Below, in pieces: positions 41,071 through 52,060 of a stretch of DNA of 64,000 nucleotides. Source of the stretch: Ichthyophis bannanicus (lineage: Eukaryota; Chordata; Amphibia; Gymnophiona; Ichthyophiidae); NCBI GenBank assembly GCA_033557465.1, contig CM066034.1, positions 411,968,159 to 412,032,158 on the forward strand, given 5' to 3'. The number at the start of each line of letters is the position of its first letter. The first letter of the stretch is position 1. Under the pieces are notes generated by a model. It was given only the letters and a program-made list of their open reading frames with translations, searched no databases and had not been told where the DNA came from. Both the position numbers and the translations under genes were made by a program.

Positions 41071-43446
41071 AACATAAGATATGCCATACTGGGTCAGACC
41101 AAGGTCCCTCAAGCCCAGTATCCTGTTTCTAAAAGTGGCCAATCTAGGTCATTCATACCTTGCAGTTTCCCAAAAAGACACAGCTTCCACAATGCTTGTA
41201 TTGGGTTCCTCCAGGAACTTGTCCAAACCTTTTTTAAACCCAGCTACACTAACATCTTTTACTACATCCTCCGGTAACAAATTCCAGAGTTTGATTACAC
41301 ATTGAGTAAAAAAATACTTTCTCTTATTTGTCTTAAATAGTTTACCCTGTAGTTTCATTGCATGTCCCCTAGTCTTTCTATATTCTGATAACATAAATAG
41401 TTGATCTACGTTTACCCGTTCCACTCCATTCATTAACTTATAGACTTCTATCATATCTCCCCTCAGCCATCTCTTTTCCAGGTTAAAGAGCCCTAACCTT
41501 TTTGGCCTTTCTTCATAGGGGTATCCTTCCATCACCTTTACCATTTTGGTGGCTCTTCTCTGAACCTTTTCTAATAACGCTATATCCTTTTTACGATACG
41601 GCGACCAGAATTGCACACAATATTCAAGGTGCGGTCGCACCATGGAATGATACAGAGGCACTATAATATCCTTTGTTTTATTTTCCATTCCTTTCCTTGA
41701 TACCTAGCATTCTATTTGCTCTCTTGGCCGGCACTGCACACTGGGCGGAGGATTTTAACATGTTATCCACAATGACACCTAAAACGTTTTCCTGGGTGGT
41801 GGTTCCCAATTTGGAACCTTGCATCGTGGAACCATAGTTTGCGTTGTTCTTCCCTAGGTGCATAACATTGCACTAGTCCACATTAAATTTCAACTGCCAT
41901 TTTGATGCCCAGTCTTCCAATTTATCAATATCCTCCTGCAACCCTCATGGGTTTTAACAACTTTAAATAGTTTTGTGTCATCTGCAAATTTGATAACCTC
42001 ACTCGTTATTCCCTTTTCCAGGTCATTTATGAATATGTCAAAAAGCAGCAGACCCAGCACAGATCCCTGGGGTACATCACTATTCAACTTTCTCCATTGG
42101 GAAAAATGGACATTTAGCCCTACCCTCTGCTTTCTATCTTTTAACCAGTTCTTGATCCACAATAGTACACTGCCTCTTATCCCATGACTCTTTAGTTTTG
42201 CCAAAAGTCTCTGATGAGGAACCTTGTCAAAGACATTCTGAAAGTCCAAATATACTATATCAACTGACTCACCTTTGTCTACCTGTTTATTCACACCTTC
42301 AAAAAAACATAACAGATTAGTAAGACTAGATCTTCCTTGTCTAAAGCCATGTTGGCTGTCTCCCATTAAGCCATGACTATCTACATGTTCAGCAATTTTG
42401 TTCTTTATGATGATTTCTGTCATTTTTCCCAGTACTGACGTCAGGCTCACGGGTCTGTAGTTTCCCGAATCACCCCTGGAACCCTTTTTAAAAATTGGCC
42501 TTACGTTGGCCATCCTCCAATTTTCAGATATTACAGATGATTTTAATGATAGTTCACAGATTACTAATAGCCGGTCTGCAATCTCATATATGAGTTCTTA
42601 CAACACCCTTGGATGTATATCATCCGGTCCAGGTGATTTGCTACTCTTCATTTTATCAAATAGTTGTAATACATCTTCCCGATGTATCGGTATTTCCTTC
42701 AATTCTTCCACACCTTTAAATACCACTTCAGTCATGGGTAACATCCCTACATCTTCCTCAGTAAAGACCGAAGCAAAGAATTTATTCAGTCTCTCCGCTA
42801 TTGCCTTGTCGCCTCTTAGTGTCCCTTTAACCCCTCTATCATCTAATGGACCAACTGACTCTCTCACAGGTTTTTTGCTACAAATGTAATTGAAAAAGTC
42901 TTTATTACGCGTTTTTGCTTCTGCAGCAAGCTTCTTCTCAAATTCTCCCTTTGCCTGCCTTATCAATGCCTTGCATTTAACTTGCCAGTGCTTGTGCTGT
43001 TTCGTTTTCATCATTTGGCTCTTTTTTTCCATTTCTAGAAAGTTGCTTTTTTGGCAACAACAGCCTCTCTGACCTCACCTTTAAACCATGCTGGCAGTTT
43101 TTTTGGACTTCATTCCACTTTTCTTAAAGCATGGAATACAGCTCTTCTGGGCTTCCAAGATAGTATTTTTCAACAACACCCAAGCTTGATGTAAGTCTTT
43201 AACCTTTGCAACTGCTCCTGTTAGGTTTTTCTTAGCTATTTTCCTCATTTTATCATAGTCTCCCTTTCAAAAGTTCAAAGGTAGTACTGTGGATTTCCTT
43301 ACCATCCCTCCTCCACTAATTAAATCAAACGCGACCATGCTATGATCACTGTTGCCAAGTGCCCCCAACACCCTTATCTCTTGCACCAGATCTGGTGTTC
43401 ATGAACCAGCTGCTCCAAGAAGCAGTCATTCATTTCATCTAGGAAC
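41071..43446 (-). pseudogene. CR1 LINE ORF2, RT half (3' side of H5)
   Basis: The best-preserved CR1 RT here. From the right: remnant ESLWIEIP-type endonuclease end, linker KALIRQAKGEFEKKLA, SPGPDDIHPRVL, then [56 protein letters not shown] (Gly to Asp), IKFADDTKLF, DLGV-like block, RPHLEYCVQFWSPY, KYFFTQCVIKLWNLLPEDVV. The 3' UTR has the CR1 tail (CATACTGGGTCAGACCAAGG on the plus strand). The frame is broken between 43032 and 43446, and near 41890, 41870 and 41685. H5 separates it from the 5' part. Confidence 0.92.
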
Positions 43447-43569
43447 TTTGTGGTATGTTTACTAAACTGCGGTAGTGTCATTCACGTTAGGTTCCACGGT
43501 AAAGGTACAGATGCCCATATAAAGGCATGGGTGGTGCATCATTACAGCAAGCTGATTCAGCTAACGCAT

Positions 43570-43995
43570 GTTACAAACTAACATGCGCTACAAAGTGCCT
43601 CATAAGGCACCTTACAAGGCACCTTATAAGGCATCATACAAGGCACATTGCAAGGCGCCTTGTAAGGTGCCTTGTACGGTGCCTTAGAAGTAAGGTGCCT
43701 TATAAGGTGCCTTGTTAGGCACCTTATAAGGTGCCCTATAAGATGCCTTGTAAGGTGCCTTATAAGTAAAGTGCCCTATAAGGTGCCTTATAAGGTGCCT
43801 TGTTAGGTGCCCTATAAGGAGCCTTATAAGGTGCTTTGTTAGGTGCCTTATAAGGTGCCTTGTAAGATGCCTTATAAGTAAGGTGCCCTATAAGGTACCT
43901 TGTTAGGTGCCTTATAATGTGCCTTATAAGTAAGGTGCCTTATAAGGTGCCTTGTTAGGTGCACTATAAGGCGCTTTGTAAAGTGCCCTATACAG
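43570..43995. repeat. Array of ~12-bp near-palindromic units in H5
   Basis: About 30 tandem variants of AAGGTGCCTTAT (also AAGGTGCCTTGT, AGGTGCCCTATA). The first few units (43590-43635) are in the complementary form AAGGCACCTTAT, so the array changes orientation near 43640. Each unit is a one-mismatch palindrome, so the single strand can pair in many registers. Confidence 0.93.
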
Positions 43996-44709
43996 TAGAT
44001 CTCCTTAGGCTAAGCACCATATTAGGCACCCCTGGACAGGGCACCTTAGAGGGCACCCTATTTTATGGAACCATAAGTTACGGTGGCCTAACAAGGTTAT
44101 GGTGCCCTAGGTTTGTGTGGCCTAAGGGCTGCAAGGTGCTGCAGGATGACATGCATGACCTGTGAGGAACAGAGACATATGTAGCCCTAACACTAGATAG
44201 AGCACTCAGGAAAGGCAATGAACAGGTGAGTGAAGGAGGGAGAGCTGGGAGCCGCTGGATCTGCCATATCTGTGGGCATCCCATGTGGCTGCAAGTACTG
44301 ATGACAAACATGGTGGGGGCAACTATACCACAGCACAGGGTATTGGCAATGTAAAGTACTGGAAAGACAGTTGGTGGCAGATGATGGGAATACATGTCCC
44401 CCAGTGGAGGCGGAGGTGGCAGGATAGTTACAATGATGGGTGGACAGAGGAGTGGTGGTGCCATGCAGATCAGACATAGGTGAGGCAAGGATGAAGAGGC
44501 ACAATGCAGGAAAGGGTAGCAGTGCAGGACATGGGGTGACAGCCCGCACAGGCAGACAAGTCTCTACACAGCTGACACATACAGATAGACGGACCAAAGG
44601 AATGTTGGCAATTGTGGCGAGGGTATTATGGGCTGGCAGCACAAATCTGACTGTGTCAGGCATGCACACTATTTGAGTAGGACAGGCATGAGAGGAGAGA
44701 ACAATGAGG

Positions 44710-44768
44710 AATTGAACCCATGAACACTGCCAAGAATGGCATTGTATTAACCAGTAGGCTATACCTCC
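44710..44768 (-). other. tRNA-like module in H5
   Basis: The minus strand reads GGAGGTATAGCCTACTGGTTAA and ATGGGTTCAATTCC. It is degenerate and related to the modules near the right ends of other H elements, but in the opposite relative orientation. Confidence 0.55.
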
Positions 44769-46074
44769 ATGGTGTATGTCACAGCAATGGCTGGGTGCAG
44801 AAGGACTGCAGGTCACCACACAAACTGTCTGCTCTGAGTGCCAGGATAGGGTAAACCCACCAGTACCCATGATGCAATGCACATGCTGAATAGCTGTCTA
44901 CAGATGATCAGCAAATGGGGTCTGCACCTCTCCGGTACCTCAGCTTGGAAAGACGAACTGACAGTGCGTGATACTGGCACAGAGTAGCTACAGACCATGC
45001 CATTGTGCAGGTTCCGTGTTCACCCTGAGGGATAGGATGGGCACCCAGCACTAGGTCCACAGTACATGTGGTGCTAAAGATAAATCCTGCTGTATGTCCC
45101 CATTGTTACTAGTATGTGACAGGTGATCCTTGCAGTGCATCTGTTCTAGCAGTGTTCTGCACCCACATGTGGCCCTGTGGGATCAGACACCACCTAGATT
45201 AGTATGTACCCAGTGTTAATGTCTGGCTGCCAATGGGTACCTGTTATCAGGGCAGTGGGGGTGTCTAGACTCATATGAGGGTGATGCAGCACTGCCACCA
45301 TGTGTTGAAATGGTATGTGCTATATACCCCAAGGGGGCCTCAATCACCCCTTTTGTAGATGAGGGTGTGGTGGGACAGGTGCTTTCACCCTACAGCATGG
45401 CTGCAGTACCAGCAACCCTCTAAGGCTGCTGGGCCAGTGCCATACCTGTGACCACTGAAGACCAGCAGTAATGGCACTATGTGGGAACATAGAGATGCCA
45501 TGGTCACTGCTCGGTCAGAGTGAGAGTGACCCCCAGCATGACATGCTGTGGCCACCCTGTTCATGCAGGTGGTGGTCGAGCACTACAGTGTCCTAGCCAT
45601 TGCCCTCCACCCTCTGCAGATGCATCCTGGCCAATCCGCCCTGTCTGGGCCATACCCACAATACCCTGCTCCTCATTATGCACATTTGCAGGCTAGCGCT
45701 GGAAGCAGTATGAGCAATGTGGGCTCAGTGAGGTGTTGGCAGACACAAAACAATGGAGAGACATATGCACACTCCCACACCTATCTAAGCATTGTGCAGA
45801 GATGGAGGTGGTTGACAACCCTACCCGCTGCACTGGTCCTGATCACAGTGCCGACACTGCTAATCTGTGCAGGGGGTAGTGGTAGTGCTCTGGTGATAAC
45901 TGCAGCTCTGTGCTGGGGCCAACAGCCTGACAATCCATGAAGCTGTGGATAGTGGAGCCCTTGTGAATGGGTGTCCATACCCCTGTGCAACACTGCTTTG
46001 GGGTTTGCCCATGTTGCTGTTGTGGCTGCATTGTGGGCTAAAACTATGGGGAGATGCTCTGCAGGATCCACAGA

Positions 46075-46142
46075 TGGGACCTGAACCTCTGACCCTCTGC
46101 TCTTAGACATGCTGGCTGAGTGTACTGCACCACACTTGCCAC
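46075..46142 (-). other. tRNA-like module in H5 core
   Basis: The minus strand reads AAGTGTGGTGCAGTACACTCAG and AGGTTCAGGTCCC, homologous to the core modules of H1-H3. Confidence 0.6.
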
Positions 46143-47002
46143 AGCAATGTAGTGGTCCCTGGGGCTATCTTTATGTTCCTCGGCCAGACCTCTTCTGTTG
46201 CACTGCACACCACATTCTGGTACAGGGCATGGCCTAGGTCCACTGCAGGCGGGTGCCACTGCTCCCTCCAGCACAATCATTCACCCCCTCTGCCATGCCA
46301 CCATGACCATATGCTGTCAGTGCCAGTGGTGCGCCATCCCAGGCCATCCAGGGGGCAGGTAGGCGGCTGCCTAAGGTGTGGGTTCTGGGGTAGGGGTGCC
46401 TACATAGATGTCCATGCTTCCCCAGGCACTGCCTGTCAATGTTATGCTCCCCTTGGGGTGCCTGCTGGGTAATGTCTCCTGGATGGGACACTGTGGGCCA
46501 CAGACTCATGGGCTTGTCTGACCCTGGCAGTTGCTGTCTTGCTCGTTTCTATTTTCTGCATTCCTATGTGCCACCTTGGCAACCGCCTAGTCCACCCTGT
46601 GCCCCAGTAGCCCCCACTGCATGTCCCGCCTGCAGCCCCCATGCCCCATTTGCGTCATCACCATAGTGGCCTTTCATACCAGGGCACTATGCTGTTGGTG
46701 CAAATGTATCACTACTATCACTTTTCTGGTGCTCCCTAGCTATGCTGTACATTGCTGACACAGAACTGGTTTCTCTCTCTTGCAAATGTGTGCTAATGCC
46801 AGGTTTTCAGTTGCGTTAGGATTCAGCCCTTAATTTCTCCGCGTTAGTGTGAAAGGGGCCTCTCCCCGCCCACTCCCTGCCCACTGACCCCTTCTCTCTT
46901 CCCTCTCTCCACCCTTTTCTGGACTTACCGTGGCCGGGAACGTTAAAGCACATTATGTAACGCCACTGCTACGTTACTGCAATTTAGTAAACATACCCCT
47001 TT

Positions 47003-48049
47003 ATCTCCCTAGCATGTCCTGCCATGACGCTGACCCAGCCGATACCGGGGTAATTGAAAACACCTATTACTGTGCTGTAACTTTTGTTAGCTTTCTTGAT
47101 TTCTTTGAGCATTTCATCATCCATTTTTTTCATTCTGGCCAGGCGGTCGATAGTACACCCCCACTGCCATTGCCTTCCCTTTTTTACATGGAATTTCAAT
47201 CCATAGAGATTCTATAGCAAATTTTGTTTCTTGCAAAATTTGAATCCTTTGTGACTCAATGCCCTCTCTAACTTAGAGTGCAACCCCTCCACCAATTTGA
47301 TCAGCTCTATCATTACGATATAGTTTGTACCCAGGTATCACAGTGTCCCACTGGTGGTCCTCCTTCCACCATGTCTCTGAGATTCCAATCATATCTAACC
47401 TCTCATTTAGTGTTATATATTCTAACTCTCCCATCTTATTTTTTAGACTTCTAGCATTTGCATACAAGCATTTTAGAGACTGTAATTTATTCATATTAAT
47501 CTGGCTATTGGTAGGCATGGGTAATTTGGAATCTTTAAGCTCTTTCTGCTCCATACTCAAGGGCATTTGGGCTACTTTACTCTTTTTGGAACCTCTCTGC
47601 TTTTGGTAGCATCCTTCAAGGATACATTCTTTTGAACCATGTGCTCTTGGGTGACTGTCGGCTTTCCCCTATTATCTAGTTTAAAAGCTGCTCTATCTGC
47701 TTTTTAAAGGTTAATGCCAGCAGCCTTGTTCCTTCCCAGTTAAGGTGAAGCCCATCCCTTCGGAAGAGCCCCTCCTTTCTCCAGAATGTTCCCCAGTTCC
47801 TAACAAATCCAAAACCCTCATCCTTGCACCATCATCTCATTCACGCCTTGAGACTCCGGTGCTCTGCCTGCCTTTTGGGTCCTGCGCGTGCAACGGGAAG
47901 CATTTCGGAGAACGCTACCCTGGAAGTTCTGGATTTCAACTTCCTACCTAAAATCCTAAATTTAGTCTCCAGAACCTCCCTACCACATTTTCCTATGTCA
48001 TTGGTACCGACGTGTACCAAGACAGCAGACACCTCTCCAGCACTATCAA
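47003..48049 (-). pseudogene. CR1 ORF1 esterase end and ORF2 endonuclease start
   Basis: From the right: 5'-truncated ORF1 with HVGTNDIGKCGREV (SGNH esterase block III intact), KLKSRTSRVAFSEMLPV, then a gap, then ORF2 from about 47566 with CLYANARSLKNKMGELEYI, MIGISETWWKEDHQWD, YKLYRNDRADQIGGGVAL, a stop, and remnants of VYYRPPG/DFNYPGIGWVSV to 47003. ORF2 resumes beyond H5. The 5' breakpoint at about 48049 joins retroviral env sequence. Confidence 0.88.
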
Positions 48050-48430
48050 ACCATGGTTCCAACCACCCCGTTAGGGAAGTATCCACCCCAGAGTTTTCTG
48101 CCAGTCCTCTGCCAAGGTCGTAAGGCCCCTCAGGGCCCTACTGATGGTCCCATCAGGAGCCGTATGGTTCGGAATGAACGTACAACACTGGCCCCCCCCA
48201 AGACAACACAGACTTCGCCCTTCTCCGCCAGTAGCATATCTAAGGCCATCCTATTTTCCCAGGTCATTCTACTGGTAGCATCCAGTTGTTCTGCTATCCC
48301 TTTTACTGCATTCCTGGTATAGTTGATGAACCTCTGTTGGTTATAAATTATATAATTTGTCCAGGTTGGCTCCATAGAAGGAAAGCCAGATGTGAAAATC
48401 AATGAGAAAGGAAGATGTGATCTTCTCAAG
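48050..48430 (-). pseudogene. Endogenous retrovirus env transmembrane-subunit fragment
   Basis: About 125 codons in two frames show the ectodomain of a class I retroviral transmembrane protein. They comprise a heptad-repeat region, the immunosuppressive-domain position (ENRMALDML), and a Cys cluster of the CX6CC type followed by a TAPDGTIS-like stretch and a Trp-rich end. A frameshift in a G-run just before the double Cys breaks it, and both ends are lost. Gammaretrovirus-like env proteins share this layout. No gag, pol or LTR of the same provirus is visible nearby, and the fragment joins a truncated CR1 at its 3' side. It is inactive debris. Confidence 0.8.
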
Positions 48431-48500
48431 GGGTCAATAAATGTATTTATTTATTCAAAATGATTTCATATACCACCATTAGAAGCACAGGACAGGGTAC
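48431..48500 (-). repeat. LINE-type tail fragment
   Basis: The minus strand reads GGTGGTATATGAAATCATTT then GAATAAATAAATACATTT, which resembles an L2-type 3' end. The neighbouring phrase ACAGGGTACTGTGTAG recurs at 61483. Confidence 0.5.
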
Positions 48501-49157
48501 TGTGTAGCAGCCCTCTTTCTTTCACTCTTAGCCATGCTGTCTCCTCTCTCATCCACTATGTTATTTGAGACTGTTGATTGGGCAGTCTATTCCTATAATA
48601 CTATACTCTCCTCTTCTTTGGATGCTCTCACTCCTCCCATTCCATGTCGTATGAAGCATACTCTACCTCAATCATGGCTGACCTCTAAAATTGAACGTCT
48701 ACACTCTTGTGCCTCTCTGCAGAATGCCTTTGGCTAAAATCCCATGCCCATTCTGATTTCAGGCATTTCAAATTCTTGCTAACCTCCTTCTTATATGCTA
48801 TAGGACTTGCCAATGTCCATCTGATAAACTCTCTTGACTCTGACCCTTGCCATCTCTTTGCCACATTCATCTTTCTCCTCAAAATACCTCCACCTTCAAC
48901 TCCTCTTTTGCTTTCTGGCCAGTCTTTGGCTGACCACTTCCATGACAAAGCTCACAAGATTATTCTTGAGTTCTCTACTATGTCACCTCCCACTTCATTT
49001 TGAAATTCTCCCTTCAACCCCTGCCACCCTTTCTTCCTTTTGTAAATTCACAGAGGAGGAAACACCTTATCTTCTCTTCCAAGCTCACTTCTTTCTCCTC
49101 TTATCCCATTTCCTCTCATCTGCTGTCACCAGCTCTCCTTAAACCCCCGTATATAAG

Positions 49158-50392
49158 TGTGTAGAGGTTAAGTGAGTGGGTCTTCCCCACTGAAGCAGCT
49201 ACTTTACAAATTCTGAAGCTGGGCTTTTTGGGAAATGTAGTCCCTTCACCAAATCAATGAGGAGCAGTTGTGGAAAAGTGGTTTAAGCAACCAAAGGATT
49301 TTATTTCCCCTCCTGGGGTGGATTTCACCATGAACAAAGTAACACAAACCAGGTATTTACTGGCATAAGGACAAATCAAAGGTTCTTTAACAGAAAAGGC
49401 TTACTTCAGCAATAAACAGGTTGATATCTAGCATTCCAACATAACAATGCTGTTTCTTCACAGCTCTCTGCTTCCCAATGCTAGTAGTGCTGTACTTTCT
49501 CTTTCAAAACATGCCTTCAGCGTAATGAGATTATTTCATTAGCAAGCAATATCGTACAGTCCATGATATCTTCATCAATATTCACACACTCAGGTTCAAA
49601 GTCCATTAACTCTTCCTGACTAGAAGGAAATGTTTGTAACGGCACTCCTGATGCCACACCCTTTCTAACTGCTTCAGGTTTCACCTGATTTTCCTGAGTT
49701 AAATACTGGCTTTTACAAACGTTATCAGCACAGGTATTCTCTTCCCAGCTCCAACCCTCTGGGTAAATACAGTCACTGTAAGTATTTTTATACCAGCCTT
49801 TTGGCTTACCTTTTAGCCTAGCTGGTGGAGGTTTTCTTTGTGGCTTTGGACTGGCTGTAAGTTCCCAACCTGAGCCTTGCACAGAAGATTTCACTTGCCT
49901 TCCTGGCTTTCTTTCACTTCTGTGTTCCCCCAGATACTGCAGGTAATCCACTCTGCCCTTATTATATCTTTCCCTTGGGGTTTCTTTTCTTTTCCTGAAG
50001 AAAGACTCTGTCTCACGCTTCCACAGAGACTCTGGCTGTTTCCTGGCACTGCTGTCTTCACCGTAGCTCTCATTAGCTTCCTTATCCAGCATACATGCCT
50101 CAGCTCCTACTCCTTCTCCAAACCCTTCTTCTCCTTCTTCTAACTCCATAAGCTCAACTGAACTCTCTTTATCAGGGTGAATTCTAGGGCAGTGCTCAAC
50201 TCCACCCCCTAGCAGGTGTCCTGCATTAGCTCGTGACTCATTCCCTGAATGGTAGCAGGGGCGTTTCTCTTGCCTCTGTGCTTGGTTTCTAAGGTAACCA
50301 GGAGGCATGTGCTTTTGTTTACAACTCAGCCCTACTCCTGTTCCTGGCTTTTTAGCCTCATCTAACGTGCTGGAAGGACCCACTATGTCACA
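49158..50392 (-). mobile_element. Solo LTR related to the Gmr1-like element
   Basis: It runs from TGTGACATAG (50392) to CTCTACACA (49158), about 1.23 kb. It shares with the 20332/25271 LTRs the GGACTACATTTCCCA block near its end and an LTR-wide open frame ending in a MDC(S/T) motif. LINE sequence lies on both sides, so it is an insertion. No clear target duplication remains. Confidence 0.72.
49517..50392 (-). CDS. LTR-encoded open frame, related to 25896-26864
   Basis: About 290 codons, open from the first codon of the LTR (TGT GAC ATA) in the same phase as the Gmr1-like LTR frame. Features: an acidic segment (ELMELEEGEEGFGEG), a basic segment (FFRKRKETPRERY, RKPGRQ), a Trp/Tyr stretch (GWYKNTY) and an acidic end with DIMDCT. 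The order of acidic and basic parts differs from its relative, but the end matches. There is no ATG at the LTR start, as expected if it extends an upstream integrase frame. Confidence 0.55.
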   Translation of the reverse strand, partial: CDIVGPSSTLDEAKKPGTGVGLSCKQKHMPPGYLRNQAQRQEKRPCYHSGNESRANAGHLLGGGVEHCPRIHPDKESSVELMELEEGEEGFGEGVGAEACMLDKEANESYGEDSSARKQPESLWKRETESFFRKRKETPRERYNKGRVDYLQYLGEHRSERKPGRQVKSSVQGSGWELTASPKPQRKPPPARLKGKPKGWYKNTYSDCIYPEGWSWEENTCADNVCKSQYLTQENQVKPEAVRKGVASGVPLQTFPSSQEELMDFEPECVNIDEDIMDCTILLANEIISLR

Positions 50393-51234
50393 CTGCTAAG
50401 CACTATCTCCCGTGCTGTTGTCCCTTTAATCTGTCATATCCTCAACCTATTGCTTTCCACTGCAACTGGTCCTGTTGCCTTTAAACATGCTGTGAATATA
50501 CCATTCCTCAAAAACCCTTCCCTGGACCTGACTTGTCCTTCCATTTATTTGTCCATCTCCATCCTCTCTTTCACATCCATGCTACTCAAATGTGTGGTTT
50601 ACCACTGCTGTGTTGACTTTCTTTCCTCTCAAGCCATCCTGAATCCACTGCAATCTGGCTTTTGGCATCTACATTTCACAGAAGCAGCCTTTGCAAAGTC
50701 TCCAGTGACCTGTTCCTGGCAAAATCCAAGGGCTATTACTTACACCGCATCCTTCTTGATGTACCTGCTGATTTTGACACTACTGATCACTATCTTCTCC
50801 TTGATACGCTGTTCCCAATTGTATTTTGGGGATCTGTTTTGTCATGGCTCTCTTTTGTTTTCTCTCACATTACGCTTTTAGAGTAATGCTTTTTTGGATT
50901 CTTCTCTATTTCAATCTTGCTTTCAGTCAGAATTCCTCATGGTTCTGCCTTAGGACCCCTTCTCTATCAATAATCATTCTTTGTGCCCTGATCTTCTCAC
51001 ATGGTGTTCAGTACCACCTTTATACTGATGACTCTCAAATTTGCCTCTGTACATTAGAAATCTTTTCAGGAGTCCAGGCCTGAATCTTAGTCTGCTTGTA
51101 TAATGTTGCTGCCTGGATGCTTCACCACCATCTGAAACTGAACATGCCAAGATGGAGCTTCTTATCTTTCCCCTGAAACCCAGCTCTCCCTTCCCCCAAC
51201 CCCCTTTCTATTTCTGTAGATAACAGTGGCAGCA

Positions 51235-51470
51235 ACAGGTTTAAAACTGTGATGCAGCACTTGCTTAACCTCACCGCTGCTGCTCATGATTCTGAGCTTG
51301 TATGAGCTGCCGCTTCTGTCCCCCTCCAATGCAGACTTCCGGTTTATGCAAAACAGAAGTCTACATCAGAGGGGGGCAGAAGCAGCTGCTCATACAAGCT
51401 GGAAACTACGATGCAGTGCCAATGAGATTAGGGAAGCATTGCATCATAGTTTGAAACCTATTGTCACCAT
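51235..51470. mobile_element. Foldback/MITE-like palindrome
   Basis: Arms pair AGGTTTAAAACTGTGATGCA with TGCATCATAGTTTGAAACCT, and CTTGTATGAGCTGCCGCTTC with the complement of GAAGCAGCTGCTCATACAAG. Inner sequence CAGACTTC/GAAGTCT also pairs. It interrupts a LINE; class unknown. Confidence 0.75.
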
Positions 51471-52060
51471 TGCAGGCCCTGGAGAGGAGCAGCAGCAGCA
51501 GTGGTGGTAATGGGGTGCCCCAAGACATCATCTCTCTAGGTGACTGCCTAGTTTGCCTAATGGTAGCACCTGCCCTGGTTGGCTTCCTATACATTTCTGC
51601 AAATAGTTCAAACTTCTCCTACTGATCTACAAGTATACTCATGTTGCGCCTCATTACCTTTCCTCACTTACGGCTCCCTACAGCCCTTCTTGAAAACTCT
51701 GCTTATTGGGCAAGTGGCTCTTTTCTGTGCTCTTCTCTTCTACTGCCAGCTACAGACTCTGTTCATTCCACCTTGCTGTATCATATGCCTGGAATAAACT
51801 ATCCAAGTCTATTAGGCTCCATCTCTGGTCTTATTCAAAACCAGGCCAAAGACCCATCTCTTCAAGGCTGCTTTTGAATTATAACCCTCTTACTCTCCCG
51901 TTTAACACCATGTGTCTTTTAACCATTTCTCTCAAGAGCTAGCTATGGCCCTTTTTGTTAGAATAGACTGTAAACTTTGTAAAGAAGGAACTGTCTCTTA
52001 TGGGTCTATGTACAGCACTGTGTATGTATCGTAGCACTATAGAAACAAGACGCAGGAGCA

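Larger units (their letters stand above)
43450..46999 (-). mobile_element. H5: PIF/Harbinger-like non-autonomous element (3.6 kb)
   Basis: GTGGTATGTTTACTAAAC and its partner (one mismatch) are flanked by TTT on both sides (43447-43449 and 47000-47002). It lies within CR1 ORF2; the CR1 at 63395-63420 shows the empty site AGATAAAGTTTCTAG. In H1/H2 orientation it is reversed: CACCTTATAAGG-type array at its right end (43570-43995), a tRNA-like piece at 44710, the core to 46680, then a GGAGAGG-rich left module. A 229-codon frame at 44193-44882 has no recognisable domain. Confidence 0.92.
48501..52060 (+). pseudogene. L2/Rex1-like LINE, split by solo LTR and a foldback
   Basis: Linker region first (CLWLKSHAHSDFRHFKFLL, SLADHFHDKAHKII), cut by the LTR at 49158-50392. 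RT traces follow: NPLQSGFWHLHFTEAA, LLAKSKGYYLHRILLDV, FDTTDHYLLLDTL, then a broken RVPHGSALGPLL and YHLYTDDSQI near 51010-51050. A foldback element interrupts at about 51210-51570. The C terminus (FRKQLKTHLF-like) and the 3' tail AGACTGTAAACTTTG, GTACAGCACTGTGTATGT, TAGCACTATAGAAA end it. The catalytic box reads YTDD. No frame is intact. Confidence 0.82.

Noticed and set aside
43570..43995. CRISPR-like array
   Set aside because: No unique spacers and no cas genes; the units are contiguous 12-bp palindromes in a vertebrate repeat.
44193..44882. A 229-codon minus-strand frame in H5 as a possible transposase or Myb-like protein
   Set aside because: No DDE, helix-turn-helix or Myb pattern; Cys/Ser/Thr/Pro-rich composition and not kept in other H elements.
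49150..50400. A target-site duplication around the solo LTR
   Set aside because: Left flank (TATAAG or AAGTG) and right flank (CTGCT) do not match at 4-6 bp in any reasonable end placement.
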